Shown in pieces: positions 8,828 through 19,464 of a DNA stretch of 31,580 nucleotides. Position 1 is the stretch's first letter. Each line of letters opens with the position of its first letter. The position numbers were made by a program, and so were the translations under genes. The notes beneath the pieces were generated by a model, which worked only from the letters and a program-made list of their open reading frames with translations, did no database searches and was not told the origin of the DNA. The stretch comes from Bryobacterales bacterium (GTDB lineage Bacteria > Acidobacteriota > Terriglobia > Bryobacterales > Bryobacteraceae), in the NCBI GenBank assembly GCA_016789785.1, contig JAEUQE010000087.1, positions 1 through 31,580 on the forward strand. The letters are read 5' to 3'.

Positions 8828-8833
8828 AGTGTA
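8828..8833 (-). promoter_or_regulatory. Candidate -10 box before the RluA-like gene
   Basis: TACACT on the minus strand, 9 nt before the ATG at 8818, with no Shine-Dalgarno between. The same hexamer at the same distance precedes the 9653 antitoxin gene. A start 6-7 nt downstream would give a leader of only a few bases. No -35 is recognisable. Confidence 0.25.
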
Positions 8834-8912
8834 AGCCAGCGAATTGATGGCGCGGTTGATGTTGCGCCGGAAAGCCCTCGGAGTACCCGCATTCGTCGCT
8901 CGAAGAATGTAA

Positions 8913-9392
8913 TCAGGCTAGTAGCACCGGGCCTGGCTTTTCAGGATTCACAGCCGAACAGCCGGCCATTGAAGCCACTCGGCAGAGCCTTTGGTCGGCG
9001 GCAACGAGCACGTCAACCTGCCCGAGGTGGCGCAGGTCGAGCGCAATGGCGAGCTGCACTGCATCAAGGGTGCGAAGGCCTTCCGCGGCGCCGTACTGAA
9101 TCAAGAATCTCCTTGCGCTGTGAAAGTGGTGCTCGTGAACAGGCGGGGAGACAAAGACACGCTGGCGTGCAATATCGGCGCGGAATCGCCGTCGGGCTAT
9201 GTCCAGCGCCCGGTCGTCGATCTCCCCAGTTCTGGTCTTGATCGCCATTACGGACTCCATCTCCACAATCGAGAGGTGGGAGATCAGGTACCGAGACCCT
9301 GGCTGCTCAAGTATGCGGTCCATGTATTCCGAGCCGCTCTCCTTGTGGTAGCGTTTCGCCAGCGCGCTGGTGTCGAGGAAGTAGTTTGGCAA
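8913..9392 (-). CDS. PIN-domain toxin (VapC-like), intact
   Basis: 159 residues with the complete PIN active site: Asp7 (FLDTSALAK), Glu44/Glu46 (SIVEMES), Asp110 (LRTLDAVQLA) and Asp133 (AADQRL). PIN toxins are Mg-dependent RNases, usually held inactive by the partner antitoxin. The start must be the TTG at 9392, because the codon before it (9393-9395) is the in-frame TGA of the antitoxin. AAGAG lies 6 nt before the TTG and serves as the ribosome binding site. Toxin and antitoxin are therefore directly abutting with zero spacing and in the same frame. A close relative, broken by a frameshift, lies at 29742-30202. Confidence 0.9.
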   Translation of the reverse strand: MPNYFLDTSALAKRYHKESGSEYMDRILEQPGSRYLISHLSIVEMESVMAIKTRTGEIDDRALDIARRRFRADIARQRVFVSPPVHEHHFHSARRFLIQYGAAEGLRTLDAVQLAIALDLRHLGQVDVLVAADQRLCRVASMAGCSAVNPEKPGPVLLA

Positions 9393-9653
9393 TCAACGCT
9401 CTTGCCGTAGGGCGATCACGGCCTCGGAAAGGGAACCGGAGATCGTCGAGAGAGCTCGCCGCACTTCATCCAGGCTGATATCGTCGTGGGTTGCCTCGGC
9501 CCACTCCTCAGGGGAGAAGTATCCGGAGATGTCTTGGCCAACGGTGGCTGGGTCGGTGATGGTTAATGTCACCTGCTGCTCGTCTTCTAGCGCCAGGGAC
9601 TCCAGAGGCTGGAGAACGCCACCTTTATACACCGCTTGTAGTCGCCTCTCCAT
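9393..9653 (-). CDS. DUF104/AF2212-like antitoxin
   Basis: 86 residues. The N-terminal block LQAVYKGGVLQPLESLALE with a following beta strand (QQVTLTITDP) is the hallmark of the DUF104 antitoxin family. The C-terminal tail VRRALSTISGSL...RQER recurs in the second DUF104 protein at 30205-30471, so it is probably the toxin-contacting part. It should neutralise the abutting PIN toxin and may autoregulate the operon. The ATG at 9653 has no Shine-Dalgarno; TACACT lies 9 nt upstream. It is divergent from rocD across 231 bp. Confidence 0.8.
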   Translation of the reverse strand: MERRLQAVYKGGVLQPLESLALEDEQQVTLTITDPATVGQDISGYFSPEEWAEATHDDISLDEVRRALSTISGSLSEAVIALRQER

Positions 9654-9662
9654 GAGACTTTC

Positions 9663-9668
9663 AGTGTA
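9663..9668 (-). promoter_or_regulatory. Candidate -10 box of the DUF104-PIN operon
   Basis: TACACT on the minus strand 9 nt before the antitoxin ATG at 9653. Hexamer and spacing match the site before the RluA-like gene. The site would give an mRNA with almost no leader. No convincing -35 was found. Confidence 0.25.
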
Positions 9669-9872
9669 ACCGATCTTCGGCAGTCACCGGCTACCTGGGA
9701 TATCTGGGCTTCTCGATCTCCTGACAAGTTTGTCGCCCAAGAATGCTGAAAATGTCCGCAAGTCACGCCGGGCTCGGGCGGACGTACCCAGTCGCAAACA
9801 TCCGGAACCGGCGCGACGAAACTCAGCGATCCGCTTCATGCGCGCGCTCGCGGTTCGGGAGCCCGGCCCGCT

Positions 9873-9878
9873 TATGAT
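9873..9878 (+). promoter_or_regulatory. Candidate -10 box of rocD (leaderless)
   Basis: TATGAT lies exactly 6 nt before the rocD ATG at 9885, in an otherwise very GC-rich 231-bp divergent intergenic region. The usual distance from -10 to +1 places the transcript start on or beside the ATG. No Shine-Dalgarno precedes the gene. The -35 is not evident. The same intergenic region holds a 6-bp inverted repeat, GTCCGC (9754-9759) with GCGGAC (9778-9783), of unknown meaning. Confidence 0.35.
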
Positions 9879-9884
9879 ATTCGT

Positions 9885-11072
9885 ATGCTTTCTTCGAGCC
9901 TCTTCGCGATCGAAGATCGATTTGGGGCAAACAACTACCATCCGCTGCCGATCGTGATCGAGCGCGCCTCTGGCGTCTGGGCCTACGATACCGACGGCAA
10001 GCGCTATCTCGATTGCCTGAGCGCATACTCGGCGCTCAACCAGGGCCATGCACACCCGGTCATTCTGCAGGCTCTCATTGAGCAGGCACACCGCGTCACC
10101 TTGACTTCGCGGGCGTTTCATAACGACCAACTCCCGCTCTTCGCCGAAGAGTTGTGCCGGCTGACCGGCCTTGACCGGATGCTGCCGATGAACTCCGGCG
10201 CCGAAGCGGTGGAGACCGCAATCAAAGCGGCACGCCGCTGGGGTTACCGCGCAAAAGGAATTCCCGATGGCGAGGCCGAAATCGTAGTATGCCGGGGCAA
10301 CTTCCACGGCCGCACCACGACCCTCGTCGGCTTCTCCTCCGAGGCGAGCTATCGCGATGGGTTTGGACCGTTCACGCCCGGATTCGTGTCCGTGCCCTTC
10401 GGCGACCTTGCCGCGCTCCGCAGCGCGATCGGCGAGCGAACATGCGCGTTTCTCGTCGAACCCATCCAATGTGAGGCGGGCATCCTCATTCCGCCTCCAG
10501 GCTACTTGCGAGAGGCCGCGCAGCTCTGCCTCGACCGCAATGTGCTCTTCATCGCCGACGAGATCCAGACTGGGCTGGGCCGCACGGGCTCGTGGTTCGC
10601 TTGTGATAACGAAGGCGTCCGGCCCGATATCTATGTCCTTGGCAAGGCGCTGTCCGGCGGGTTCTATCCGGTATCGGCGGTCGTCGGCCGCAACGACGTG
10701 ATGGAACTGTTCACACCCGGAAGCCATGGCAGTACCTACGGAGGGAATCCGCTGGGTTGTGCCGTGGCTCGTGCCGCGCTGAGCGTGCTTCGTGACGAGG
10801 GGCTGGTGGAACGTGCGGCTCGCATGGGACAGGTGGCGATGCGGGAACTGTCGAGGCTGACAGGCCCGCTGGTGCGCGAGGTCCGAGGCAGGGGCCTGTT
10901 GATTGGGATCGAACTGAGTGAGCCGGCCCGTCCCTACTGCGAGGCGCTGATGCGGCGAGGCTTGCTCTGCAAGGAGACGCACGACTCGGTGATCCGCCTG
11001 GCTCCGCCACTTGTGATCTCCGAAGACGAGGTTCTGTGGATGGCGGAGCAGGTGGTTGCAGTCCTTGGATGA
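9885..11072 (+). CDS. rocD: Ornithine aminotransferase
   Basis: 395-residue class III PLP aminotransferase. GANNYHPLP near the N-terminus (14-22) is characteristic of ornithine-oxo-acid transaminases. [11 protein letters not shown] (136-146), [11 protein letters not shown] (225-235, with the PLP-ring Asp225) and the Schiff-base Lys254 in [15 protein letters not shown] follow. It transfers the delta-amino group of ornithine to 2-oxoglutarate, giving glutamate semialdehyde, and links arginine, ornithine and proline metabolism in the cytosol. Length is normal. It appears monocistronic, with no arginase or proline gene nearby. No Shine-Dalgarno is present, but a -10-like TATGAT is 6 nt before the ATG. 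Confusion with acetylornithine aminotransferase is possible but less likely given the N-terminal motif. Confidence 0.92.
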   Translation: MLSSSLFAIEDRFGANNYHPLPIVIERASGVWAYDTDGKRYLDCLSAYSALNQGHAHPVILQALIEQAHRVTLTSRAFHNDQLPLFAEELCRLTGLDRMLPMNSGAEAVETAIKAARRWGYRAKGIPDGEAEIVVCRGNFHGRTTTLVGFSSEASYRDGFGPFTPGFVSVPFGDLAALRSAIGERTCAFLVEPIQCEAGILIPPPGYLREAAQLCLDRNVLFIADEIQTGLGRTGSWFACDNEGVRPDIYVLGKALSGGFYPVSAVVGRNDVMELFTPGSHGSTYGGNPLGCAVARAALSVLRDEGLVERAARMGQVAMRELSRLTGPLVREVRGRGLLIGIELSEPARPYCEALMRRGLLCKETHDSVIRLAPPLVISEDEVLWMAEQVVAVLG

Positions 11073-11129
11073 GCCGGGAGTCCAGCGCTACGTTGCGGGC
11101 AGGTTGTGATAGAAATGGGCGAGAGAACC

Positions 11130-12698
11130 ATGCACCGCCGAGAGTTCCTGTGGATGTCCACCGCCTCCGCGCTCAGCGCGCAGACGCCAGATTGGAAGGC
11201 TGGCAATGTGGTCCATCTGCTGCCGGCTTGCAGCGCGCGAAGGCTGCTGCTGAAGGTGTCGCTCCGCGAGCCAGCGGAACAGGCGCCACGCCTCGCGCTC
11301 GGCCGGAACCGCCCCGTCCAAGCCCGGCGCAGCGACTCGAAGGGTTTCTACTGGTCCTTCGACATTGATGGGCTCGATCCGTCGAGGACATACACCCTTC
11401 ACCTGACCAGCTCTCGCGGTGCGCCTTTGTGCGACCCCTGGCCGGTTCGCATGATGCCTTCCGCCGAAGAACGGCCCAAGCAACTTCGAGTGGCGATCTA
11501 TACGTGCGCGGGTGGTCATGAAGGACTCACCGATGAGAATGGGCGCGGCGCGTTTCTGCCGCTCGCCATCCGCCAGCGTTTGTTTCGCCGCATGCTCTCG
11601 TTCGAACCGCAGGCGGCCATCGCCATCGGCGACCATGTCTACTGGGATCAACGCAGCGCCATCGGGAGACGGGGTGCGCGCGATGCGCAGCAGGTGAAGC
11701 TGGCCAGCGATTTCCGGCGGGATCAGCCGATTCTGGGTACTCCGAATGAAGACGTGTTGAAGCGTGCCACGGCTCCGCAGATTGCCGATCTCTACGGCAC
11801 GCTGTTCCGGTCAACGCCGATGTACTTCGTGCAGGATGATCACGACTACTTCGATAACGATGAGGCCAGCGACGCGCTGGTGACGCTGCCGCCCGACGCC
11901 TTCATGTTGCGCGCCGCGAGAGCAACGCGGCGATTGTTCTATCCGGAGTTTTTGCCAGAGGCGGGACGGCCGGATGGGCTTGCCGGATCGTTCGAATTTG
12001 AACCAAACATTTCTTACTCAGAATGTTTCGGGACGTTCCGGTATGGACTTTTGGCGGAGATGTTGATCTACGATTGCCGGCGTCACCTCACGCTCAGCGG
12101 CCCATCCGCGGGCTTCGTGCCGGATACGGCCGAGCAGTGGCTTGCCGGCCGCACCGCGGCGAACGATACAAGGCATCTGGTGCATGTGCCGGGTGTGCCC
12201 TTTGGATGGAGCGCGGGCAAATGGGGCGAGTGGTATGCCGATGTGCTCGACGATCAGGGCAAGCTGACGGTGAAGCGCGTGAAACCGTACTGGCAGGCGG
12301 GGTGGCGCGCGCAGCATGACCGGATTCTGCGCATGCTGGCGTCGAACCGGCAACGGGTGCCGCTCGTGATCAGTGGCGATTTGCACAGTCATGCGCTGGG
12401 AAGGATCCGCAAGTCGGGCGACGTGGATTTGCGGGAGCATCCGGTGAACGTGTCGATCGCCGGCCCCATCAGCACAGGGCCGAGCGGCTGGCCTTCGGCG
12501 GCGCGGAACACGCTCGCGCAGACCGCGATCGGTCTCGACCTGGAGACGCGAATTCCGGTGGTGGAACACAATGGCTTCACGATCGCCGATTTCACGGAGT
12601 CTGAAGTGACGCTGCGCTTCTTCGGATGGAAGCTGGGTACGGCGTCGGACCGGATCGACACGCTGGAGCCATTTCACACGGAGCGTTTCGCGGCGTAG
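11130..12698 (+). CDS. Tat-exported PhoD-like metallophosphatase
   Basis: 522 residues from the ATG at 11130, which has GAGAG five bases upstream. The N-terminus MHRREFLWMSTASALSAQ is a very short RR-type export signal. Metallophosphatase motifs are in order: GDHVYWD (167-173), DDHDYFDND (236-244) and SGDLHSH (415-421). This matches the PhoD-like family of Ca/Fe-dependent phosphodiesterases/alkaline phosphatases. It probably releases phosphate from esters in the periplasm, but the substrate cannot be told from sequence. An N-terminal beta-rich segment (about 25-105) precedes the catalytic core, as in other PhoD-like proteins. It lies 57 bp after rocD on the same strand; no Pho-type regulatory site was recognised. 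Confidence 0.85.
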   Translation: MHRREFLWMSTASALSAQTPDWKAGNVVHLLPACSARRLLLKVSLREPAEQAPRLALGRNRPVQARRSDSKGFYWSFDIDGLDPSRTYTLHLTSSRGAPLCDPWPVRMMPSAEERPKQLRVAIYTCAGGHEGLTDENGRGAFLPLAIRQRLFRRMLSFEPQAAIAIGDHVYWDQRSAIGRRGARDAQQVKLASDFRRDQPILGTPNEDVLKRATAPQIADLYGTLFRSTPMYFVQDDHDYFDNDEASDALVTLPPDAFMLRAARATRRLFYPEFLPEAGRPDGLAGSFEFEPNISYSECFGTFRYGLLAEMLIYDCRRHLTLSGPSAGFVPDTAEQWLAGRTAANDTRHLVHVPGVPFGWSAGKWGEWYADVLDDQGKLTVKRVKPYWQAGWRAQHDRILRMLASNRQRVPLVISGDLHSHALGRIRKSGDVDLREHPVNVSIAGPISTGPSGWPSAARNTLAQTAIGLDLETRIPVVEHNGFTIADFTESEVTLRFFGWKLGTASDRIDTLEPFHTERFAA

Positions 12699-12711
12699 AA
12701 ACGGGGCCTGC

Positions 12712-12717
12712 TATTCT
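12712..12717 (+). promoter_or_regulatory. Candidate extended -10 before the 12725 gene
   Basis: TGC-TATTCT, 7 nt before the ATG at 12725, in the 26-bp gap after the phosphatase gene. The TGn extension and short distance suggest a leaderless transcript separate from the upstream gene. No Shine-Dalgarno is present. Confidence 0.35.
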
Positions 12718-12724
12718 TTCACGC

Positions 12725-13087
12725 ATGACACGCTTCGTTGCATGCATCGTAATTCTGCTGGGAATGCAAATGGCTGCGATGGCTGCCAATATCAGCGGGA
12801 AGTGGACGTTCGATGTCCAGTTGGACGCCGGCAGCGGCACACCGTCGTTTGTCTTCGAACAGGCCGGAGAGAAGCTTTCGGGGAAGTACCAGGGACAGTT
12901 TGGCGAGGAAAAGATCACGGGTTCGGTGAAGGGTAACGCCGTGAAGTTTACATTCCGCCTGTCGCAAGGAGGCGAAGGCATTGACGTGACCTACGAGGGC
13001 ACGATCGAGGCCGATGGGACGATGAAAGGGAAGGCGAGTTACGGCACGATGGCCTCCGGCACCTGGACGGCGAAAAAGTTGAGTTAG
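12725..13087 (+). CDS. Small secreted beta-rich protein, unknown function
   Basis: 120 residues from the ATG at 12725. A clear Sec signal peptide (residues 1-20, MTRFVACIVILLGMQMAAMA) is followed by ISGKW and alternating strand patterns (FVFEQAGEKLSGKYQGQFG, ITGSVKGNAVKFTF, YEGTIEADGTMKGKASYG). It resembles small periplasmic lipocalin-like or antiparallel-barrel proteins common in Acidobacteria, so a ligand-binding role is possible. This is pattern recognition only. The longer frame from 12626 overlaps the phosphatase and lacks a start signal, so I reject it. It converges with the DUF6599-like gene. Confidence 0.7.
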   Translation: MTRFVACIVILLGMQMAAMAANISGKWTFDVQLDAGSGTPSFVFEQAGEKLSGKYQGQFGEEKITGSVKGNAVKFTFRLSQGGEGIDVTYEGTIEADGTMKGKASYGTMASGTWTAKKLS

Positions 13088-13102
13088 TCTTTTGGCATTC
13101 GC

Positions 13103-13143
13103 CGGTGGAGAGGCGCCGGTGGAGGGCTCCAGTGGAGAGGCGC
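13103..13143. repeat. Three imperfect 13-14-bp direct repeats in a convergent gap
   Basis: Units CGGTGGAGAGGCGC (13103-13116), CGGTGGAGGGCTC (13117-13129) and CAGTGGAGAGGCGC (13130-13143) are adjacent in the 96-bp gap between two convergent genes. Internal GGCGCC and CTCCAGTGGAG palindromes could fold in RNA from either strand and might help stop transcription. There is no T tract. Confidence 0.6.
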
Positions 13144-13183
13144 CAGGCTCAAACCCAATACTCTTCAGTCAGAACAGACACGG

Positions 13184-14166
13184 TCAGTAGCGGTCTTCCA
13201 AATGGAGCAGCGTCATCGGATCCTCGTCGTCTTTGGCTCCGCCGAACCGGCGCCGCATGTAACGGCCGCCATGGATCATGATGCCCGCAAGAAGACACAT
13301 CAGCAACAGCAACCCGACGAGGATCATGCTGTTGAGAATAAGATCACCAGTCTGGCTGAAGATGCCATTCGGATTGGTCTCATTAATCGTGACGTTCGCT
13401 TTGTAGTTGACGAGCGACAACACGCGCTCGGCATCGTCCGCATTGGCCGCGCCGATCACAGTGGCAAGCAGCGGACCACTGCGCTTCACCATCGCGCCGC
13501 CGATCTTTTCGAAGTCGGGCTGACGCTCGCGCGCCATCTGATTGGCGGGATAGTAAAACAGCGCCATTTCCACATCACCCGCCCGGCCCTTGTAGCGGGC
13601 GATCACAGCTTCGGTGCCGAAGTGGAAGCCAACGGTGGAAGGCGCCACTTTCGGATAGAACTTTTCCAGCGAGGCGGGACCTAACACGTAACGGTCACTG
13701 CCAGGGATCTGACTGCCGGCAGGCACGTACTCAAGCAGCGGCGGCAACGAGGATTGATCCACTTTCGGCAACTGGAACAGGAACAGCTTGAGTTCTTCCA
13801 AATCGGGCGCGCGGCCTTCGAAACGCAGCACATAATTGCCGAATGTCATGAGCCAGCCGTTGGCGAGCGTGACGGCGAACTTCGAATAGCCGAGGGCATC
13901 CGACGCGCCGGGGCGCGCATCGGCGGGCCGCAGCCATCGGAACGCGGCCTGAGATCCGGTGGGATCCTTGAGGCGCCATGCGGTGGCCTGGAACGGCTTG
14001 CCCTTGCCTTGATAGGTGGCGGTCTCGACCTCTTCCAAACCGTATTCGTCCCAGACCGGCTGGTCGGTAATGGGCGGCTTGGTGACGGCGCCGCGCTGGA
14101 CGGTGCCAAGCCCTTCGGGCAGGATGCCGGCCGCGGCCAGAACGGGGATTGCCGCAAACAGCAGAA

Positions 14167-14182
<16 letters not shown>
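13184..14182 (-). CDS. DUF6599-like exported protein with C-terminal membrane anchor
   Basis: 332 residues. A Sec signal peptide (1-18, [18 protein letters not shown]) is followed by an alpha/beta periplasmic domain without enzyme motifs. A single transmembrane helix near residues 282-305 ([21 protein letters not shown]) and a basic, then acidic cytoplasmic tail ending LLHLEDRY complete it. The layout is like DUF6599-family proteins of Acidobacteria; function unknown. Its start overlaps the last 16 nt of secA, so it is almost certainly translated from the secA transcript. That hints at a link to the cell envelope, by inference only. GGGAAG lies about 12 nt before the ATG. Confidence 0.7.
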
Positions 14183-16992
<2,810 letters not shown>

Positions 16993-17157
16993 ACCCAGGG
17001 ATACCAGTTTCCATTCTACCGCAGGGTGCCTGAGTGGACTTCGCTCAAGTTACTCGGGTGAAAGGCTGGGGATACGAGGCGGGGCGGGAGCCGGGGCTGA
17101 GGGACGTTCGGAAGAAAAGTTCTCACAGCTTGATGTCGTTTCCGATAAGAGAGTGAG

Positions 17158-17505
17158 ATGCAGTGTAACCGCAAACCCTCCGAGTATTGCGTTCTGCCGG
17201 ATCCAACGCGCAGAAAGCCGCACAACTGCTCAGTTTGCACAACCTTGGAGCAGTGGGTAGAGCTTCCCTGCTCGAAGCTGGTGGTCGCGGAGATTCCTCA
17301 CGACCGGTTTCTGCTGCGGGCGTGTCCCGAGGCAGAATGCGCGTTGGGAGCGCTGATGGAGTTCCGTCTGTCCAAGACGGGCACAGATGAGCTGAGACGG
17401 ATGATCCAGGCCGTGATCGAGTCGGTTGACGAGGTCTGGAGCGAGTCTGTACCGAGCCAGTGTGTGGCGAGAGAGCCGGAGGGGTTGTGCGCGCGATTGA
17501 AGTAG
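17158..17505 (+). CDS. Small cysteine-rich hypothetical protein
   Basis: 115 residues with nine Cys (3, 11, 24, 27, 38, 56, 61, 102, 111), including a CSVC pair and CPEAEC that could bind metal. There is no signal peptide or membrane helix. The C-terminal part (DELRRMIQAVIESVDEVW) looks helical. AGAGAGTGAG precedes the ATG and can act as a ribosome binding site. It lies between the divergently oriented secA start and the convergent hybrid kinase. I do not recognise the family. The opposite-strand frame over its end is low-complexity and unlikely to be coding. Moderately likely to be real. Confidence 0.45.
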   Translation: MQCNRKPSEYCVLPDPTRRKPHNCSVCTTLEQWVELPCSKLVVAEIPHDRFLLRACPEAECALGALMEFRLSKTGTDELRRMIQAVIESVDEVWSESVPSQCVAREPEGLCARLK

Positions 17506-17563
17506 TAGCAGATTGCGGGCGGCGTTGACGCTCGTGGGAGTGGAGTCCTTCCGCGCGGCTCGC

Positions 17564-17603
17564 GTGTCGGGTGTCGGGTCGGGTGTCGGGTGTCGGGTGT
17601 CGC
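17564..17603. repeat. Heptamer tandem repeat (GTGTCGG)
   Basis: Five copies of GTGTCGG or GTGTCGC plus one shortened 5-nt unit (78-82 of the 17500s), in the gap between the convergent Cys-rich gene and the hybrid kinase. Read on the other strand it is CCCGACA repeated. Copy number is likely to vary by slippage. No function is apparent. Confidence 0.85.
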
Positions 17604-17638
17604 GTTTCGCCCAGTTGGCGAACGTCCCGGGCCAGAGA

Positions 17639-19366
17639 TCACGTCTTGCGGAGATAGTGGGCCACCGACGCCAGCAATTCCTCAGATGGAATGGGTTTGG
17701 TGAGAAAGCCTTGCATGCCGTTTTCGAGGCAGAGGCGGCGGTGCTCGTCGGCCGAGTTGGCAGTGAGTGCCAGGATCGGGACTTGGTCGTAGCCGTTCAC
17801 GTCACGAAGGTTTCTGGTGGTTTCAATGCCGTCGATACCTGGCATCTGGAGGTCCATCAGGACCAAGTCAAACTTGCGGCGATGGGCAAGGCGGAGAGCC
17901 TCAGGGCCGCTGGAAGCGCACTCGACGTGGTAGTTGCCGCGGTTGAGCACGTGGGTGTAGATACGTTGCGCCACGTCGTTGTCTTCCACCAGCAGGATGT
18001 AGGCATCGGCGGCCGGCTCGTGCAATGGTTCAGGGAGAGTGGTGAAAGCGGCTGTGGTTGAGCCGGATTCATTGCGCTGGAACACGCATTCGACGAAGAA
18101 GGAACTGCCGTGGCCGATGGTGCTCTCGGCCCTGAGATCGCCTTTCATGAGAGCGGCGAGCTTTTCGACCAGCGCAAGACCAAGCCCGAGTCCGGAGTAG
18201 TTGCGTGCGAGACCGCTGTCAATCTGGCGGAAGCTGTCGAAGATATGAGTCAACTGCTCACGTGCGATGCCGATTCCGGTATCGCGGACCTGGAAGCGCA
18301 GACGTGCGTCCTGGTCGGTGAGGGAGACGGTGGACAATCGCACCTCCACCTCACCATTGGGTGTGAACTTGACACCGTTGGAGATCAGGTGGGAGAGCAA
18401 CTGGCGGAGCCGCAACGCGTCGCCAAAGATGGTCTCGGGCAGACCTTCCTCAAAGGTGGCATAGAGCCGGAGCCCCTTGGATTCGGCGCGAAACTGGTGT
18501 TCGGCGATTGCGGCCTGGACCACTTCCTGGACATGAAATTCGGAAGATTCGAGATCAACGCGGCCACCGCTGAGTGCGGAGTATTCCAGCGTGGCATTGA
18601 GCACTTCAAAGAGAGTCTCGGCACAGGCGCGAGTAGCGGCGACGTACTCCCGCTGCTCATCGTCGAGCGTGGTTTCCATCAGCAGATCAGTCATGCCCAT
18701 GATTCCGCTTAACGGTGTGCGGATTTCATGGTTGAGTACGGCAAGAAATCGTCCCTTGAGGTTTGCCAGATCCTCACGCGAAGGTCCCTCGCGGGACGAA
18801 TCCCGGGAAGCGTGCTCCCGAGTGGCGGACGCGGGTCCGGAATCGCTAGCCGAGGGGTGGCCGGCACGGTCCCCGAAGGTGACCGCCGCAGCCTGGAAGG
18901 CGGCAGTAGCCGTTTCGCGCCTGGAGGGAGTCCCGAGTGAACTGCCGCTCACCCGGGGGGAATCGGAAGTCTGAACAGGTCTTGACACGGTTTCCCCATC
19001 GCTCAGCACTGTAATCACCGTCCCAGGCTCGTGAGACCTGGAGAGTTCCGGCATTGAGTAAACCGCTGCCTGTCCCGCAGCGTGACTGGCGGATTGCGAA
19101 GGCGGGGCGTCAACACCCATCGCCACACTCCCGCCACTCGAATCTGGATTCACCGTTTGCCCTCCCCGGTGCGGGCTGTTTCCCAGATCCAACTCGGCGT
19201 GATCTCTGCCCCAAATCCGTGGATCCCGCTCGATTCGCGAGGACTCCGTGACCCCATTCCGGGCCGTTTCGTTCGATACAGTTCCAGCCGCAAGATCACC
19301 AAGGCCGGTTCCAACTGGCAACTCGACCGGTGGTCTGGACGGCAGCGGGTTCGCCAAGTGACTCAT
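17639..19366 (-). CDS. Soluble hybrid histidine kinase with receiver domain
   Basis: 575 residues. Residues 1-195 are Ser/Gly/Pro/Arg-rich, with no PAS, GAF or transmembrane segment, and look disordered. A HisKA domain follows with the phosphorylated His213 in LNHEIRTPLSGIMG. The HATPase has N-box Asn330, DTGIG (362-366) and GLGLGL (392-397). The C-terminal receiver (about 456-575) has acidic pair ED 461-462, phosphoacceptor Asp505 in LVLMDLQMPG and Lys in LTKPIP. All residues for autophosphorylation and internal transfer are present. The output partner is not encoded nearby. The start is uncertain: ATG 19366 gives the longest form, but internal Met83 or Met105 would drop much of the disordered part. 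A cytosolic location is likely. Confidence 0.9.
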   Translation of the reverse strand: MSHLANPLPSRPPVELPVGTGLGDLAAGTVSNETARNGVTESSRIERDPRIWGRDHAELDLGNSPHRGGQTVNPDSSGGSVAMGVDAPPSQSASHAAGQAAVYSMPELSRSHEPGTVITVLSDGETVSRPVQTSDSPRVSGSSLGTPSRRETATAAFQAAAVTFGDRAGHPSASDSGPASATREHASRDSSREGPSREDLANLKGRFLAVLNHEIRTPLSGIMGMTDLLMETTLDDEQREYVAATRACAETLFEVLNATLEYSALSGGRVDLESSEFHVQEVVQAAIAEHQFRAESKGLRLYATFEEGLPETIFGDALRLRQLLSHLISNGVKFTPNGEVEVRLSTVSLTDQDARLRFQVRDTGIGIAREQLTHIFDSFRQIDSGLARNYSGLGLGLALVEKLAALMKGDLRAESTIGHGSSFFVECVFQRNESGSTTAAFTTLPEPLHEPAADAYILLVEDNDVAQRIYTHVLNRGNYHVECASSGPEALRLAHRRKFDLVLMDLQMPGIDGIETTRNLRDVNGYDQVPILALTANSADEHRRLCLENGMQGFLTKPIPSEELLASVAHYLRKT

Positions 19367-19464
19367 CTGCCTACAGTTTTATCGGCACGAGGGAGGCGGA
19401 AGTTTAGGAAAAATGGTGGGAAATTCCGTACGGATGCGGACCAGCATGCCGCAATGTGAGCACG

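Noticed and set aside
9754..9783. 6-bp inverted repeat GTCCGC/GCGGAC in the rocD upstream region as an operator
   Set aside because: Short arms with an 18-nt centre in GC-rich DNA; too weak to call.
9684..10982. 432-residue minus-strand frame opposite rocD
   Set aside because: The plus-strand aminotransferase has all family motifs; the minus frame has none.
17564..17603. CRISPR-like array
   Set aside because: Units are contiguous heptamers without spacers; no cas genes.
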